This document shows, in pieces, positions 15,969-23,562 of a stretch of 47,186 nt of DNA. The stretch comes from Actinomycetota bacterium. GTDB lineage: Bacteria > Actinomycetota > Acidimicrobiia > Acidimicrobiales > MedAcidi-G1. The translations under genes and the position numbers were made by a program. The number at the start of each line of letters is the position of its first letter. The stretch's first letter is position 1. The stretch covers positions 1 through 47,186 of the forward strand of contig JACNKQ010000023.1 in NCBI GenBank assembly GCA_014381945.1. The letters run 5' to 3'. The notes below the pieces were generated by a model. It was given only the letters and a program-made list of their open reading frames with translations. It was not told where the DNA came from and made no database searches.

Positions 15969-16637
15969 TCAGATCCGCGTGTCTTCGTCCTCGTCGAAAT
16001 AATCAAGCCTGTCCACCGGCATGACGATCGCCGAGACGACGTTGAGCGAGTGGGCCGTGACCCGCTTGAGGAACCGGTAGAGAAGGGCTCGTGGCACGGC
16101 GACCATGGCCGTCTCGGTGGAATGGAGCAACTCGACGATCCGGGCGTCGAAATCGCGGCGCATTTCGTCGCCGCGGGCGATGTAGGCACGGGCCCGATCA
16201 GCGTCTCGGGTGGTGAGGAGCTCGCCCATGAGCGCTATGCGTGACGAGACTTCGTCGCGATAGCCGAGTATCTGGTCGAGGTCCGGTGCCTCGGCCATCG
16301 ACACGCCGTCGTTGGCGAGGTCGAAGATGTTCTTGTTGTAGTCGCCGATCCTCTCGAGGTCCTTGACCATGTTCATGAACACGAGCACCTCGGGGGTGTC
16401 GGTTCCGCCGTGAACCGAGGCATGGACCACCAGTTCCCGTCGGATCTCCATTTCGGTGACGTTGATCTGGCGATCGGTCCGTCGGACCTCGTCTGCAATC
16501 GTTGTCACCGGTCCGCCGGTCAGGGCGTTCATGGCCAGGTCGAAAGTGTGGCGGGCGTCGTTGATCATCCGCTGCACCTGTGCATCGATCTGACTGAGGC
16601 CCCCTTCCTCGGGCCTCCGGAAAAAGCTCATCACCAT
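15969..16637 (-). CDS. phoU: PhoU-family phosphate signalling protein
   Basis: Helical protein of 222 aa with two PhoU repeats. Diagnostic segments are IADEVRRTDRQINVTEMEIRREL and VFMNMVKDLERIGDYNKNIFDLA (the metal-binding E/D-x3-R-IGD motif). The second repeat has ARAYIARGDEMRRDFDARI and a degenerate ending. PhoU links transporter state to the sensor kinase. The ATG at 16637 is supported by a strong AGGAGG site 8 nt upstream; a second ATG two codons on is possible. It lies 64 bp downstream of the Na+/Pi cotransporter, likely in the same transcript. Confidence 0.9.
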   Translation of the reverse strand: MVMSFFRRPEEGGLSQIDAQVQRMINDARHTFDLAMNALTGGPVTTIADEVRRTDRQINVTEMEIRRELVVHASVHGGTDTPEVLVFMNMVKDLERIGDYNKNIFDLANDGVSMAEAPDLDQILGYRDEVSSRIALMGELLTTRDADRARAYIARGDEMRRDFDARIVELLHSTETAMVAVPRALLYRFLKRVTAHSLNVVSAIVMPVDRLDYFDEDEDTRI

Positions 16638-16701
16638 GGTCGTTGCCTCCTGTGTCCTGGTTGTTCGAACGTTGTGGGGCGGGTAGCCATTGAAGGGTTA
16701 C

Positions 16702-17844
16702 TCATCGCAGGACCAGCACGCCGACCAGGGGCAGCACCACGAACATACCCACCGTGTAGGCGACCGCCGCAGACCGTCGCTCGACCGCCATCGAGGCCAG
16801 GCCGTTGGCCAGTCGGAGCGGGATGCGGCGCAACGCCTGCAGCGGGTAGAAAGCGACGATGCCGCTGATGTTGAACAGAGTGTGCACGATCGCCACGGTG
16901 ACTGCGGCGGGACTCCCCGTGGCGAGTGCGGCCAGCAGGGCCGTGACGGTGGTTCCCAGGTTGGCGCCCAGGGTCACCGGGTAGATGTTTTCGAGGGTAA
17001 GTACCCCGGAGGCGGCCAACGGGACCAGCACCGACGTGGTGATCGACGACGACTGCACCGAGATGGTGACGATCGTGCCCAGCACGATCGCCACTATTCC
17101 GGAACCGGCGCCCAGGGTCCGGTTGATCGCGACCTCGACCCGGTCGGCGACGAGGAGGCGCATGTTGATGGTGATGTAGGCGAGCGCCAGGAAGATGAAG
17201 GCGAGGCCGATGACGATCAGCAGGCCGCCCTTGACGTCGCCATGCGCACCGAGGTTCGCCAGCAGGTCCTTGACCAGGCCGGCGGGCCACTTGACCGCCT
17301 GCTTGAGGGGGCTCTTGAAGCTTGCTCCTGAGGTACCGATGACGCGCTCGGTGATCCAGCTGGCGGTGCTCGACAGGTAGCCGGTCGCCAGTTCGATGGG
17401 CAGGAAGACGGCCACGGCGAGGATGTTGAAGAAGTCGTGGACGGTCGACGCTGCGAAGGCCCGGCGGAACTCCTGGTCGTGTCGCACGTGGCCGAGCGAT
17501 GCCAACGTGTTGGTGACGGTGGTTCCGAGGTTGGCGCCCATGATCATCGGCACGGCATCGTCGATGCCGAGCACCTCGCTTGCGACGAGGCCGACGATGA
17601 CCGACGTCGATACCGACGACGACTGGACGAGGACGGTGGCGAGCAGGCCGACGAACAGGCCGCCCAGCGGATTCGACACGCCTTCGAACAGGCCATCGAC
17701 GAGGTCCTTGCCGAGGGACTTGAAGCCACCGCCGAGGAGCGAGACCCCGGTCAGGAAGAGGTAGAGCAGCACGAGGACGACGAGGGCCCGTACCAGGGTG
17801 GGAACCTGGCGCGTGTTCGTCCGGGCGCTCGAAGCGTCGGTCAT
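16702..17844 (-). CDS. Na+/phosphate cotransporter (NptA/SLC34-like)
   Basis: Membrane protein of 380 aa with the inverted duplication of the type II Na/Pi family. QSSSVSTS (residues 74-81) and QSSSITTS (264-271) are the paired signature motifs, each followed by a GANLGTTVT element. It would import phosphate with sodium. The ATG at 17844 has an AGGAG site 7 nt upstream. It heads the minus-strand series transporter - phoU - surE - kinase - regulator. The 5' region carries a -10 box without a -35 and an 11-nt direct-repeat PHO box, which suggests activator-dependent expression under phosphate limitation. Confidence 0.9.
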   Translation of the reverse strand: MTDASSARTNTRQVPTLVRALVVLVLLYLFLTGVSLLGGGFKSLGKDLVDGLFEGVSNPLGGLFVGLLATVLVQSSSVSTSVIVGLVASEVLGIDDAVPMIMGANLGTTVTNTLASLGHVRHDQEFRRAFAASTVHDFFNILAVAVFLPIELATGYLSSTASWITERVIGTSGASFKSPLKQAVKWPAGLVKDLLANLGAHGDVKGGLLIVIGLAFIFLALAYITINMRLLVADRVEVAINRTLGAGSGIVAIVLGTIVTISVQSSSITTSVLVPLAASGVLTLENIYPVTLGANLGTTVTALLAALATGSPAAVTVAIVHTLFNISGIVAFYPLQALRRIPLRLANGLASMAVERRSAAVAYTVGMFVVLPLVGVLVLR

Positions 17845-17856
17845 CAGGACTCCTGT

Positions 17857-17897
17857 CCTGAGCAGTGAATTCTTGAACAGTCGAATCCTGAGCAGTG
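17857..17897. repeat. 11-bp direct repeat in transporter leader
   Basis: CCTGAGCAGTG occurs at 17857-17867 and 17887-17897, 30 bp start to start, in the presumed 5' leader of the cotransporter. Role unknown. Confidence 0.7.
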
Positions 17898-17917
17898 GGT
17901 TCGTGACATCGGGATGC

Positions 17918-17923
17918 AACCTA
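17918..17923 (-). promoter_or_regulatory. -10 box of the Na+/Pi cotransporter
   Basis: TAGGTT on the minus strand lies 27 bp downstream of the PHO box. No -35 consensus is seen at the proper distance, as expected where an activator replaces it. Confidence 0.5.
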
Positions 17924-17950
17924 GGAAACCGGAGTGTCCCAGCGCTGGCC

Positions 17951-17994
17951 AACGGGTGAACAGGAAATGAACACCCGACCGGCGGTTCATGAAC
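17951..17994 (-). promoter_or_regulatory. candidate PHO box (11-nt direct repeats)
   Basis: On the minus strand four consecutive 11-nt units run GTTCATGAACC, GCCGGTCGGGT, GTTCATTTCCT and GTTCACCCGTT. Three begin with GTTCA in exact 11-nt phase, the spacing used by PhoP/RegX3-type regulators in actinobacteria. The box lies about 107-150 nt before the cotransporter start and just upstream of its -10 box. It sits in the region shared with the divergent whiB gene. Confidence 0.75.
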
Positions 17995-18099
17995 GGCCTT
18001 TACATGGCCTTTCGCCCCGATCTGGCATGAATGGCATCTGTGGGCGGGAACCGACGAAGTCCCGGGGTGATCTCCGGAAGAAAGGGAGCAGCAGAACCG

Positions 18100-18342
18100 A
18101 TGTTGAACACACTCTGGATGGAGCGGGCAAGGTGCCAGGAAATCCCGCCGAACACGTTCTTCCCCAGCGACGGGCTGGGTGTCGAGGTCGCCAAGGCCAT
18201 CTGCGCCGAGTGCGCCGTGAGCGGTAACTGCCTCGAGTACGCGCTATCCCAGCGCATCGACCACGGTGTCTGGGGCGGTTGCTCGGAGAGGCAGCGCCGA
18301 CGTATCAGGCGGGAAAGGCGGCGCTCCGCCGTGGCGGCATAG
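18100..18342 (+). CDS. WhiB-family iron-sulfur regulator (copy 1)
   Basis: WhiB-like protein of 80 aa that would bind a 4Fe-4S cluster and act with the housekeeping sigma factor. Cysteines: RCQEI near residue 12, then C-x2-C-x5-C in ICAECAVSGNCLEYAL. The GVWGG turn and a basic C-terminal DNA-contact region (RQRRRIRRERRRS) follow. An ATG at 18100 is used; a GGGAG site lies about 12 nt upstream. An internal ATG six codons on (MERARC) is the alternative. It faces the cotransporter promoter, so the PHO box could affect it too. The WhiB subtype is not assigned. Confidence 0.9.
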   Translation: MLNTLWMERARCQEIPPNTFFPSDGLGVEVAKAICAECAVSGNCLEYALSQRIDHGVWGGCSERQRRRIRRERRRSAVAA

Positions 18343-18369
18343 GGGAACTTGGTCGGCAAACAAGCTCGC

Positions 18370-18395
18370 CGGGGGCGGTCCCCTCCCTGCCCCCG
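18370..18395 (+). terminator. hairpin after whiB copy 1
   Basis: CGGGGGC and GCCCCCG form a 7-bp stem with a 12-nt loop, 28 bp after the whiB stop. There is no U tract. Confidence 0.4.
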
Positions 18396-18443
18396 ACCTG
18401 AACGGTCCTGGCATCCGCCAAGGGTGCCGGGGCCGTTGTCGCG

Positions 18444-18462
18444 CCGGGGACAGCTTCCCCGG
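18444..18462. terminator. hairpin between convergent genes
   Basis: CCGGGGA and TCCCCGG form a 7-bp stem with loop CAGCT, just beyond the stop of the minus-strand hypothetical gene; it may terminate either strand. Confidence 0.45.
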
Positions 18463-18471
18463 TCGCAGGAC

Positions 18472-18753
18472 CTAGCTCCCGGAATCTTCTTCCTCGTAGC
18501 CGAGGTCCCAGGCGATGCGGACGTTTTCGCGCTCGGCATCGCGGTTGATGCGCTCGCGGTTGCGGCGGAACTGGGGATCATGTGGCGGGAGGAGCATGAG
18601 CCGTGCGTTGATCCGGTCGCGGAAGGACTGGATCAGGATCCGGTCGCCGAACGTGGAGCGGATGTCCCAATGGGGAGCCACGGGGCCGAGGTAGACGACC
18701 ATCACGTCGCCGACAGGCGGCTGTGGCGGAAGGTCCTGAGTGATGTCGGTCAT
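18472..18753 (-). CDS. small hypothetical protein
   Basis: Protein of 93 aa that I do not recognise. It begins MTDITQDLPPQPPVGDVMVVYLGPVAPHWDIRS and ends in a charged, acidic tail (NRDAERENVRIAWDLGYEEEDSGS). Soluble, without signal peptide or known motif. The ATG at 18753 has an AGGAG site 9 nt upstream and a TACACT box further up, so it probably has a short leader. It lies 50 bp downstream of tatA on the same strand, between the two whiB genes. Confidence 0.6.
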   Translation of the reverse strand: MTDITQDLPPQPPVGDVMVVYLGPVAPHWDIRSTFGDRILIQSFRDRINARLMLLPPHDPQFRRNRERINRDAERENVRIAWDLGYEEEDSGS

Positions 18754-18802
18754 GGCCCGGGGCTCCTGTATCGGTGGGCGGGAGCCGCCGAGTGTACCGA
18801 GG

Positions 18803-19006
18803 TCAGTCGGAGGAGTCGTCGGCGCGGTCGGCTTCTGCGGCGCGGTCGACCTCGGCCGCGCCCTCAGCCAGGCCCTTCTGGAGTTCCTTCTGGGCACGAC
18901 CCAGGTTGCGGGCCAGCTTCGGGAGTTGGCTGCCGCCGAATACCACGACCGCCAGAACGGCGACCCAGATCAACTCGGTGCTGCTGAGGAATGCGAGGGT
19001 TGACAT
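18803..19006 (-). CDS. tatA: Sec-independent translocase TatA/TatE
   Basis: TatA-type protein of 67 aa. One N-terminal membrane helix (ELIWVAVLAVVVFGG) is followed by the FGxxxLPxLAR hinge (FGGSQLPKLARNLGRAQKELQKGL), an amphipathic helix and an acidic tail. TatA forms the pore part of the twin-arginine export system for folded proteins. No tatB or tatC is nearby. The ATG at 19006 has a TACGCT box 6 nt upstream, so it is probably leaderless. A TatB role cannot be excluded, but the short length fits TatA. Confidence 0.9.
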   Translation of the reverse strand: MSTLAFLSSTELIWVAVLAVVVFGGSQLPKLARNLGRAQKELQKGLAEGAAEVDRAAEADRADDSSD

Positions 19007-19012
19007 GCTGAG

Positions 19013-19018
19013 AGCGTA
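19013..19018 (-). promoter_or_regulatory. -10 box, leaderless
   Basis: TACGCT on the minus strand ends 6 nt before the tatA ATG at 19006. Confidence 0.55.
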
Positions 19019-19043
19019 TCGGTGAAGAAGCTGGCTGGCCTCC

Positions 19044-19334
19044 TCAGGCGGTTTCCGCTTCGGCCGCTTCGGCGGCTGCCGCCCTGGCGAGTGCCCGCTG
19101 GCGACGGATGCGACGGCGTTCCCGTTCGCTCATGCCGCCCCATATGCCGAACTTCTCGCCGTTCTGGAGGGCGTACTCGAGGCAGTCGGCCTGAACGACG
19201 CAACCACGGCAGACCTCCTTGGCCTCTCGGGTGCTGGCGCCCCGCTCGGGGAAGAACAGGTCCGGGTCGACGCCCAGGCAGTTCGAGAACTCCTGCCAGG
19301 TCATGTCGAGATCGGGTTTCGCGTATATGCCCAT
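19044..19334 (-). CDS. WhiB-family iron-sulfur regulator (copy 2)
   Basis: WhiB-like protein of 96 aa. Four cluster cysteines: NCLGVDPDLFFP, then C-x2-C-x5-C in VCRGCVVQADCLEYAL. The GIWGG turn is followed by SERERRRIRRQRALAR and an Ala-rich tail. It starts at the ATG at 19334, which has GGGAGG 9 nt upstream; further in-frame ATGs at 19355 and 19376 lack such a site. The AT-richer stretch at 19335-19478 is its promoter region and contains TAATTACAT on the minus strand. It is a paralogue of the WhiB gene at 18100 but differs in the N-terminal arm. Confidence 0.92.
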   Translation of the reverse strand: MGIYAKPDLDMTWQEFSNCLGVDPDLFFPERGASTREAKEVCRGCVVQADCLEYALQNGEKFGIWGGMSERERRRIRRQRALARAAAAEAAEAETA

Positions 19335-19478
19335 GTGGGTGAGCCTCCCGGCCATTGGTCCGTGCTTTGCACGCAACCGGAGCCTCTGGGGGTTACAAGG
19401 ATGTAATTAGACCACCCATGTAGCCCCAAAAGCAAGGGAAAACCCGATTTCCACAGGATTTTGCAGATCCGGGCCTTG

Positions 19479-21530
19479 TCACCGCGACGTGCGCATCGTG
19501 CGTCGCTGCTCAACGAAGTCGACCAGGAGGTAGTCGCCGAGTTCGTGGTTCGTGGTGAAAAACGCCCGTCCGCCGTTCATCTTCGTCACGGTCTCGATGA
19601 ACCGGGTCAGGTACGGCGTGGCGTCGAGCATGAACACGTTGATCCGGATGCCATCACGGGTACACCGGCGCACCTCGGTGAGCGTGCGATCGACGGTCTC
19701 CTGCGACGGCGGATAGTTGAACACGGGGTAACCCTGGTCGGTGATGTGGGCAGTGGGCTCGCCGTCGGTGACCATGATGATCTGACGGGTGCCGGTCTGG
19801 CGGGCCAGCATCTGGCGGGCCAGGACGAGGCCGTGCTGCATGTTGGTGCCGTACACGTAGTCCCAGGAGACCTCCGGGATGCGTTCGGGTCGGATCTCAC
19901 GGGCGACCTCGCTGAAGGTCACCACCCCCAGATAGTCGCGGGGGTACTGGGTCGAGATCAACGACTGCAGCGCCATCGCCACCTTCTTCGCCGGCAGGAA
20001 GTTGCCGCGCATCGGCATCGAGAGCGACAGGTCGAGCATCAGCACGGTGGCGGCCTGCACGGTCGCCTCGGTGCGTTCGACCTCGAAGTCGTCTGGTGTG
20101 AGTTGCACCGGTGTTCCGGCTCCGCTGCGGGTGACGGCGTTGCGCAGGGTGCGTTCGATGTGGAGGTTGAACGGGTCGCCGAACTCGTACGGCTTGGTCG
20201 TGTGCTCGCGTTCGTGGCCGGAGCCGGCCCTTTCCAGGTCGTGGCGTCCCGCCCGGTCGCGCAGGAGGCGCCGGTAGAGGTCGCCGAGGGCGTTCTGGCC
20301 GAGGCGCCGAATCGCCCGTGGGGTCAGGCTCAGCCGGCCCTCGTGGTTGTCGACCAGGCCTGCGTCTTCGAGCATCCGGGCCATCTCGGACAGCCGTTCG
20401 AGGCTTTCGGCGGACTGGTCGCCCAACAGGTCACGCACCCGGTCGATGTCGACCTCGGCCAGCGCCCCGGGGCTCGATGCCCCCCGCAGCATCTGCTCCA
20501 GTTGGTCCAGGTCGGCCAGGTCCTCGAACAGATCCATGGCCTCGCCCATGTCGAGCGGATCCTGGCCGGTGAGGTCGCGTTGCTGCTCCCAGCCCATCTG
20601 CGGGAACAGCTCGCGCAGGTTGTCACCCAACTGGTCCATCTGCCACTGGAGGTCCATGTCGCCGAGCAACTGTTCGGACAGTTCCTGGATCTGGGCCCGC
20701 TGCTCGGGGGTCATGGAGTTCAGCATCTGCTGCATCGCCGCCATCCGCCTGGCCATCACCTCGAGCAGCTCGTCGAGGGTCTGCGGGTTCTCGGGGAAGA
20801 AGTCACCGAAGCGCTCCATGAACCCGTCGAAGTCGGGTACCTCGCCGGCCCGGTGCTGTTCGAGCATCCGGTTCAGCTCGGCGAGCATGTCCTTCATGCG
20901 GGCGAGGTCCTCGGGTGAGAGGTTCTCCATGGCGCCCGCCATCTGGTCGACCGCCTGCTGCATCAACTGCTTCCGGAGTTCTTCGAGGAGTTCCTCGAAG
21001 TGCTCGGCGGCCTCGGCGGAGGTGAAGTCGTAGTCCGTCAGGCCACGGACCTGCCCGGCGAGGTTTTCGTGTTCGATCAGGTCGAGGTCCTGGCGGCGGC
21101 GCTGCGCCGACTCGGCGACGACGTCATCGTCGGCTGCCTCCAGGGCTTGCAGCGACCCTCTCTCCGTTTCCATGACCTCACCGAGCGCATCGCGGATCTC
21201 GTCGTAGACACCACCGAGGTCGTTCGCTTCGAGCATCTCCTGACGCTGTTGACGCAACCGTTCGAGCATCTCGCGCAGGCCCTGGAGGCGTTCGCCATCG
21301 ACCTCGAACCCGTCCTGGAGGATGCGGCGTAGGGCGTCGTTGGGGTCACCGTGTTCGATCAACTCGTCGCCCATGGCCCGGAGGAGGGCATCGGCATCGA
21401 GGTCCGGACCGGTCTGGGTGCCGTCCCAACGCGAGTAGGTAAAGCGCCTCGACTCCCTACGGCGTCGCCTGGTTCTCTCGCCCCTCTCGCCCCTCACGCC
21501 CCTCTCGCCTCTCTCGTCTCTCACGCGCAT
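19479..21530 (-). CDS. VWA-domain protein, MoxR-associated
   Basis: Protein of 683 aa. The N-terminus is a low-complexity basic stretch. Residues about 50-330 are helical and charged, rich in Gln, Glu and Met. The C-terminal VWA domain (about 495-680) has the MIDAS motif in MLDLSLSMPM (DxSxS), a threonine at GTNMQHG and the aspartate in MVTDGEPTAH. Such proteins act with MoxR-type AAA ATPases in metal insertion or assembly of complexes. The likely partner is the ATPase at 26369-27874, here separated by five genes. The ATG at 21530 is supported by CACGGT 6 nt upstream, close to the TANNNT pattern. Homologues usually start nearer RYSRWDGTQ, so a later start is possible. Confidence 0.82.
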   Translation of the reverse strand: MRVRDERGERGVRGERGERTRRRRRESRRFTYSRWDGTQTGPDLDADALLRAMGDELIEHGDPNDALRRILQDGFEVDGERLQGLREMLERLRQQRQEMLEANDLGGVYDEIRDALGEVMETERGSLQALEAADDDVVAESAQRRRQDLDLIEHENLAGQVRGLTDYDFTSAEAAEHFEELLEELRKQLMQQAVDQMAGAMENLSPEDLARMKDMLAELNRMLEQHRAGEVPDFDGFMERFGDFFPENPQTLDELLEVMARRMAAMQQMLNSMTPEQRAQIQELSEQLLGDMDLQWQMDQLGDNLRELFPQMGWEQQRDLTGQDPLDMGEAMDLFEDLADLDQLEQMLRGASSPGALAEVDIDRVRDLLGDQSAESLERLSEMARMLEDAGLVDNHEGRLSLTPRAIRRLGQNALGDLYRRLLRDRAGRHDLERAGSGHEREHTTKPYEFGDPFNLHIERTLRNAVTRSGAGTPVQLTPDDFEVERTEATVQAATVLMLDLSLSMPMRGNFLPAKKVAMALQSLISTQYPRDYLGVVTFSEVAREIRPERIPEVSWDYVYGTNMQHGLVLARQMLARQTGTRQIIMVTDGEPTAHITDQGYPVFNYPPSQETVDRTLTEVRRCTRDGIRINVFMLDATPYLTRFIETVTKMNGGRAFFTTNHELGDYLLVDFVEQRRTMRTSR
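21478..21526. repeat. purine/pyrimidine-biased repeat at VWA gene start
   Basis: CTCTCGCCCCTC-like units repeat on the plus strand. On the minus strand they give GAGAGGCGAGAGGGGCG repeats coding the ERGERGVRGERGER stretch. Copies are imperfect. Confidence 0.65.
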
Positions 21531-21564
21531 TGCCCGACCGTGTTGCCCATCCTGTCTTCTGCGC

Positions 21565-22587
21565 TCACCAGTCGGCTCCCTCGGCAGCCAGGCGGCGGGC
21601 GCGGCCGATCAGGTCGAGCACCAGCTGGGCGATGAACTCGCTGGCCTCACGGGTCGGATCCTCTGACTGGCGCACGTACACCCCCTCGAGCATGCAGGCC
21701 AGCTTGAACGTGGTCATGGCCGCGTACCACCCCAGCGCCTCGGGTTGCCGGCCGGATCGCCCCGACCAGCGGGCCACGGCCTCGGCACGGGTCGGTAGGT
21801 CGGGGTCGTCGTCAGACCAGCCGGCCAGCAGGTAGCCGAGGTCCATGAGCGGGTCACCTACGGTGGCGTTCTCCCAGTCGAGCACCGCCAACAGGCGGGT
21901 CGAAGCGGTCTTGTCATCGAGTCGGCCGAACAACATGTTGTGGCGGTTGTAGTCGCCGTGCATGATCCCGGGGACCGTGGTCGACGGCCGGTTGGCGGCC
22001 AGCCAGGCGGTGACCTCGTCGACGCCGGGGATCTCGCGCTGCTGGTACGACTCGAGTTGCCCCTGCCAGCGGTCGACCTGGCGTTCGAGGAACCCCTCGG
22101 GCCGCCCCATGTCGGCGATCCCTGCCGCCTCGTGGTCGACAGCGGCCAGAGCGCCGAGGGCGTCGAGCATCTCGTCGGCGATCAGCCGGGATGCGGCCGG
22201 GCCGCCCAGTTCATCGGGGATCGGCTCACCGGCGATGAGGCCGTCGACGAACTCCATGACGTAGAAGACGGCCCCGGTGACCTCAGTATCGGTGCAAAGC
22301 GCCACCGGCTCGGCGTGGGGAACGCCGGTGCCGGCCAGCGCCCGCTGGAACCGGAACTCGCGTTCCATGATCCTGTTGGCGCCGTCGACCGACAACGGCA
22401 CTGCCGCCGGGCGCCGCAGCACCCACCGCTCATCCCCCCGGTACGCCACGAACACCTCGTTGGACTCGCCCATGGCGATGCGCTCGAAGCGCAGGTCGGC
22501 GCCGCTTCCAAGGCCGGCCTCGTCGAACCAGCGGCGCAGCGGTTCGATGCACAGCAGGCCCGGGAACGGGTCGTCGGGATCGGCCAT
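21565..22587 (-). CDS. APH/ChoK-type phosphotransferase
   Basis: Aminoglycoside-phosphotransferase-fold protein of 340 aa, of the subgroup often found with acyl-CoA dehydrogenases. Motifs: nucleotide-binding GESNEVFVAYRGDERWVLRRP (catalytic Lys replaced by Arg, as common in this subgroup), hinge FYVMEFVDG, the Brenner motif MHGDYNRHNMLF and the metal-binding VLDWENATVGDPLMDLGYLLAGW. Substrate unknown. The ATG at 22587 has a TACGGT box 6 nt upstream, so it is probably leaderless. It is divergent from the MaoC gene, which fits a role in acyl-CoA metabolism. Confidence 0.85.
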   Translation of the reverse strand: MADPDDPFPGLLCIEPLRRWFDEAGLGSGADLRFERIAMGESNEVFVAYRGDERWVLRRPAAVPLSVDGANRIMEREFRFQRALAGTGVPHAEPVALCTDTEVTGAVFYVMEFVDGLIAGEPIPDELGGPAASRLIADEMLDALGALAAVDHEAAGIADMGRPEGFLERQVDRWQGQLESYQQREIPGVDEVTAWLAANRPSTTVPGIMHGDYNRHNMLFGRLDDKTASTRLLAVLDWENATVGDPLMDLGYLLAGWSDDDPDLPTRAEAVARWSGRSGRQPEALGWYAAMTTFKLACMLEGVYVRQSEDPTREASEFIAQLVLDLIGRARRLAAEGADW

Positions 22588-22593
22588 GTCGCG

Positions 22594-22599
22594 ACCGTA
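22594..22599 (-). promoter_or_regulatory. -10 box, leaderless
   Basis: TACGGT on the minus strand ends 6 nt before the ATG at 22587 of the phosphotransferase. Confidence 0.6.
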
Positions 22600-22698
22600 G
22601 CGACGGTGGACGCCGGCCCTCCGGTTGGCCGACCAGACCCGGCGGCCCGTAGCGTCGCTCCCACCTCCACCGCACGTTCCCGAGAAACGAGGCCTCCC

Positions 22699-23550
22699 AT
22701 GCCGATCAACCCCGATGCCGCCGGATCCGTCGGCGAACCCAGCGAGTTCTCCTGGACCTCGAAGGACAGCCTGCTCTACGCACTCGGCGTCGGTGCCGGC
22801 GTCGCCGACCCCACCGGATTCGAACTCGAGTTCACGACCGAGAACAGCAACGGCGTGACGCAGGCCTCCCTGCCGACCCAGGTCGTGGTGATGGGTGGTG
22901 GCCGCACCCCGGGATTCGGTGACTTCAACCCGATGTTCCTGCTCCACGCCGAACAGCACATCACCCTCCACCAACCGCTGCCATCCGAGGGCACCGCCAT
23001 CGCCACCGGCGGGGTCGGCGAGATCTACGACAAGGGCAAGGCGGCGCTGGTCTACCTCGAGACCGATGTGGCCGACGCCGACGGCAACCCGATGTGGAGC
23101 ACCAGGTCAGGCCTGTTCATCGGCGGCGAGGGCGGCTGGGGCGGTGACCGCGGCCCGGCCAACACCTGGGAACTCCCCGACCGCGACGCCGACCAGGTGG
23201 TGACGTATCCGACCCGCACCGACCAGGCCCTGCTCTACCGGCTCAACGGCGACCGCAACCCGCTGCACTCCGACCCGACCTTCGCCGCCGGAGCCGGCTT
23301 CGACGCACCGATCCTCCACGGCCTGTGCACCTACGGGTTCACCGGCCGGGCACTGCTCCACGCCGCCTGCGGTTCGGATCCCGCCCGCTTCGCAGGCATG
23401 GGCGGCCGCTTCAAGTCGCCGGTGATGCCCGGCGAGACCCTCGAGGTACACCTCTGGGAGACCGGAGGCGACAATGACGAGGTCCTGTTCCAGACCCGGG
23501 CCACCGACGACCGCGTGGTGTTCGACGGCGGCGTGCTCACCAGGCACTGA
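22699..23550 (+). CDS. MaoC-type (R)-specific enoyl-CoA hydratase
   Basis: Double hot-dog hydratase of 283 aa of the MaoC/hydratase-2 group. The N-terminal half is the degenerate hot-dog; the C-terminal half has the catalytic signature LYRLNGDRNPLHSDP (D-x-N-x2-H) followed by ILHGLCTYGFTGRAL. It would hydrate trans-2-enoyl-CoA to (R)-3-hydroxyacyl-CoA. ATG at 22699 with GAGG upstream; a TAGCGT box near 22650 gives a short leader. It is followed after 12 bp by the GH1-like gene. Confidence 0.9.
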   Translation: MPINPDAAGSVGEPSEFSWTSKDSLLYALGVGAGVADPTGFELEFTTENSNGVTQASLPTQVVVMGGGRTPGFGDFNPMFLLHAEQHITLHQPLPSEGTAIATGGVGEIYDKGKAALVYLETDVADADGNPMWSTRSGLFIGGEGGWGGDRGPANTWELPDRDADQVVTYPTRTDQALLYRLNGDRNPLHSDPTFAAGAGFDAPILHGLCTYGFTGRALLHAACGSDPARFAGMGGRFKSPVMPGETLEVHLWETGGDNDEVLFQTRATDDRVVFDGGVLTRH

Positions 23551-23562
23551 CCGGCAACAACC

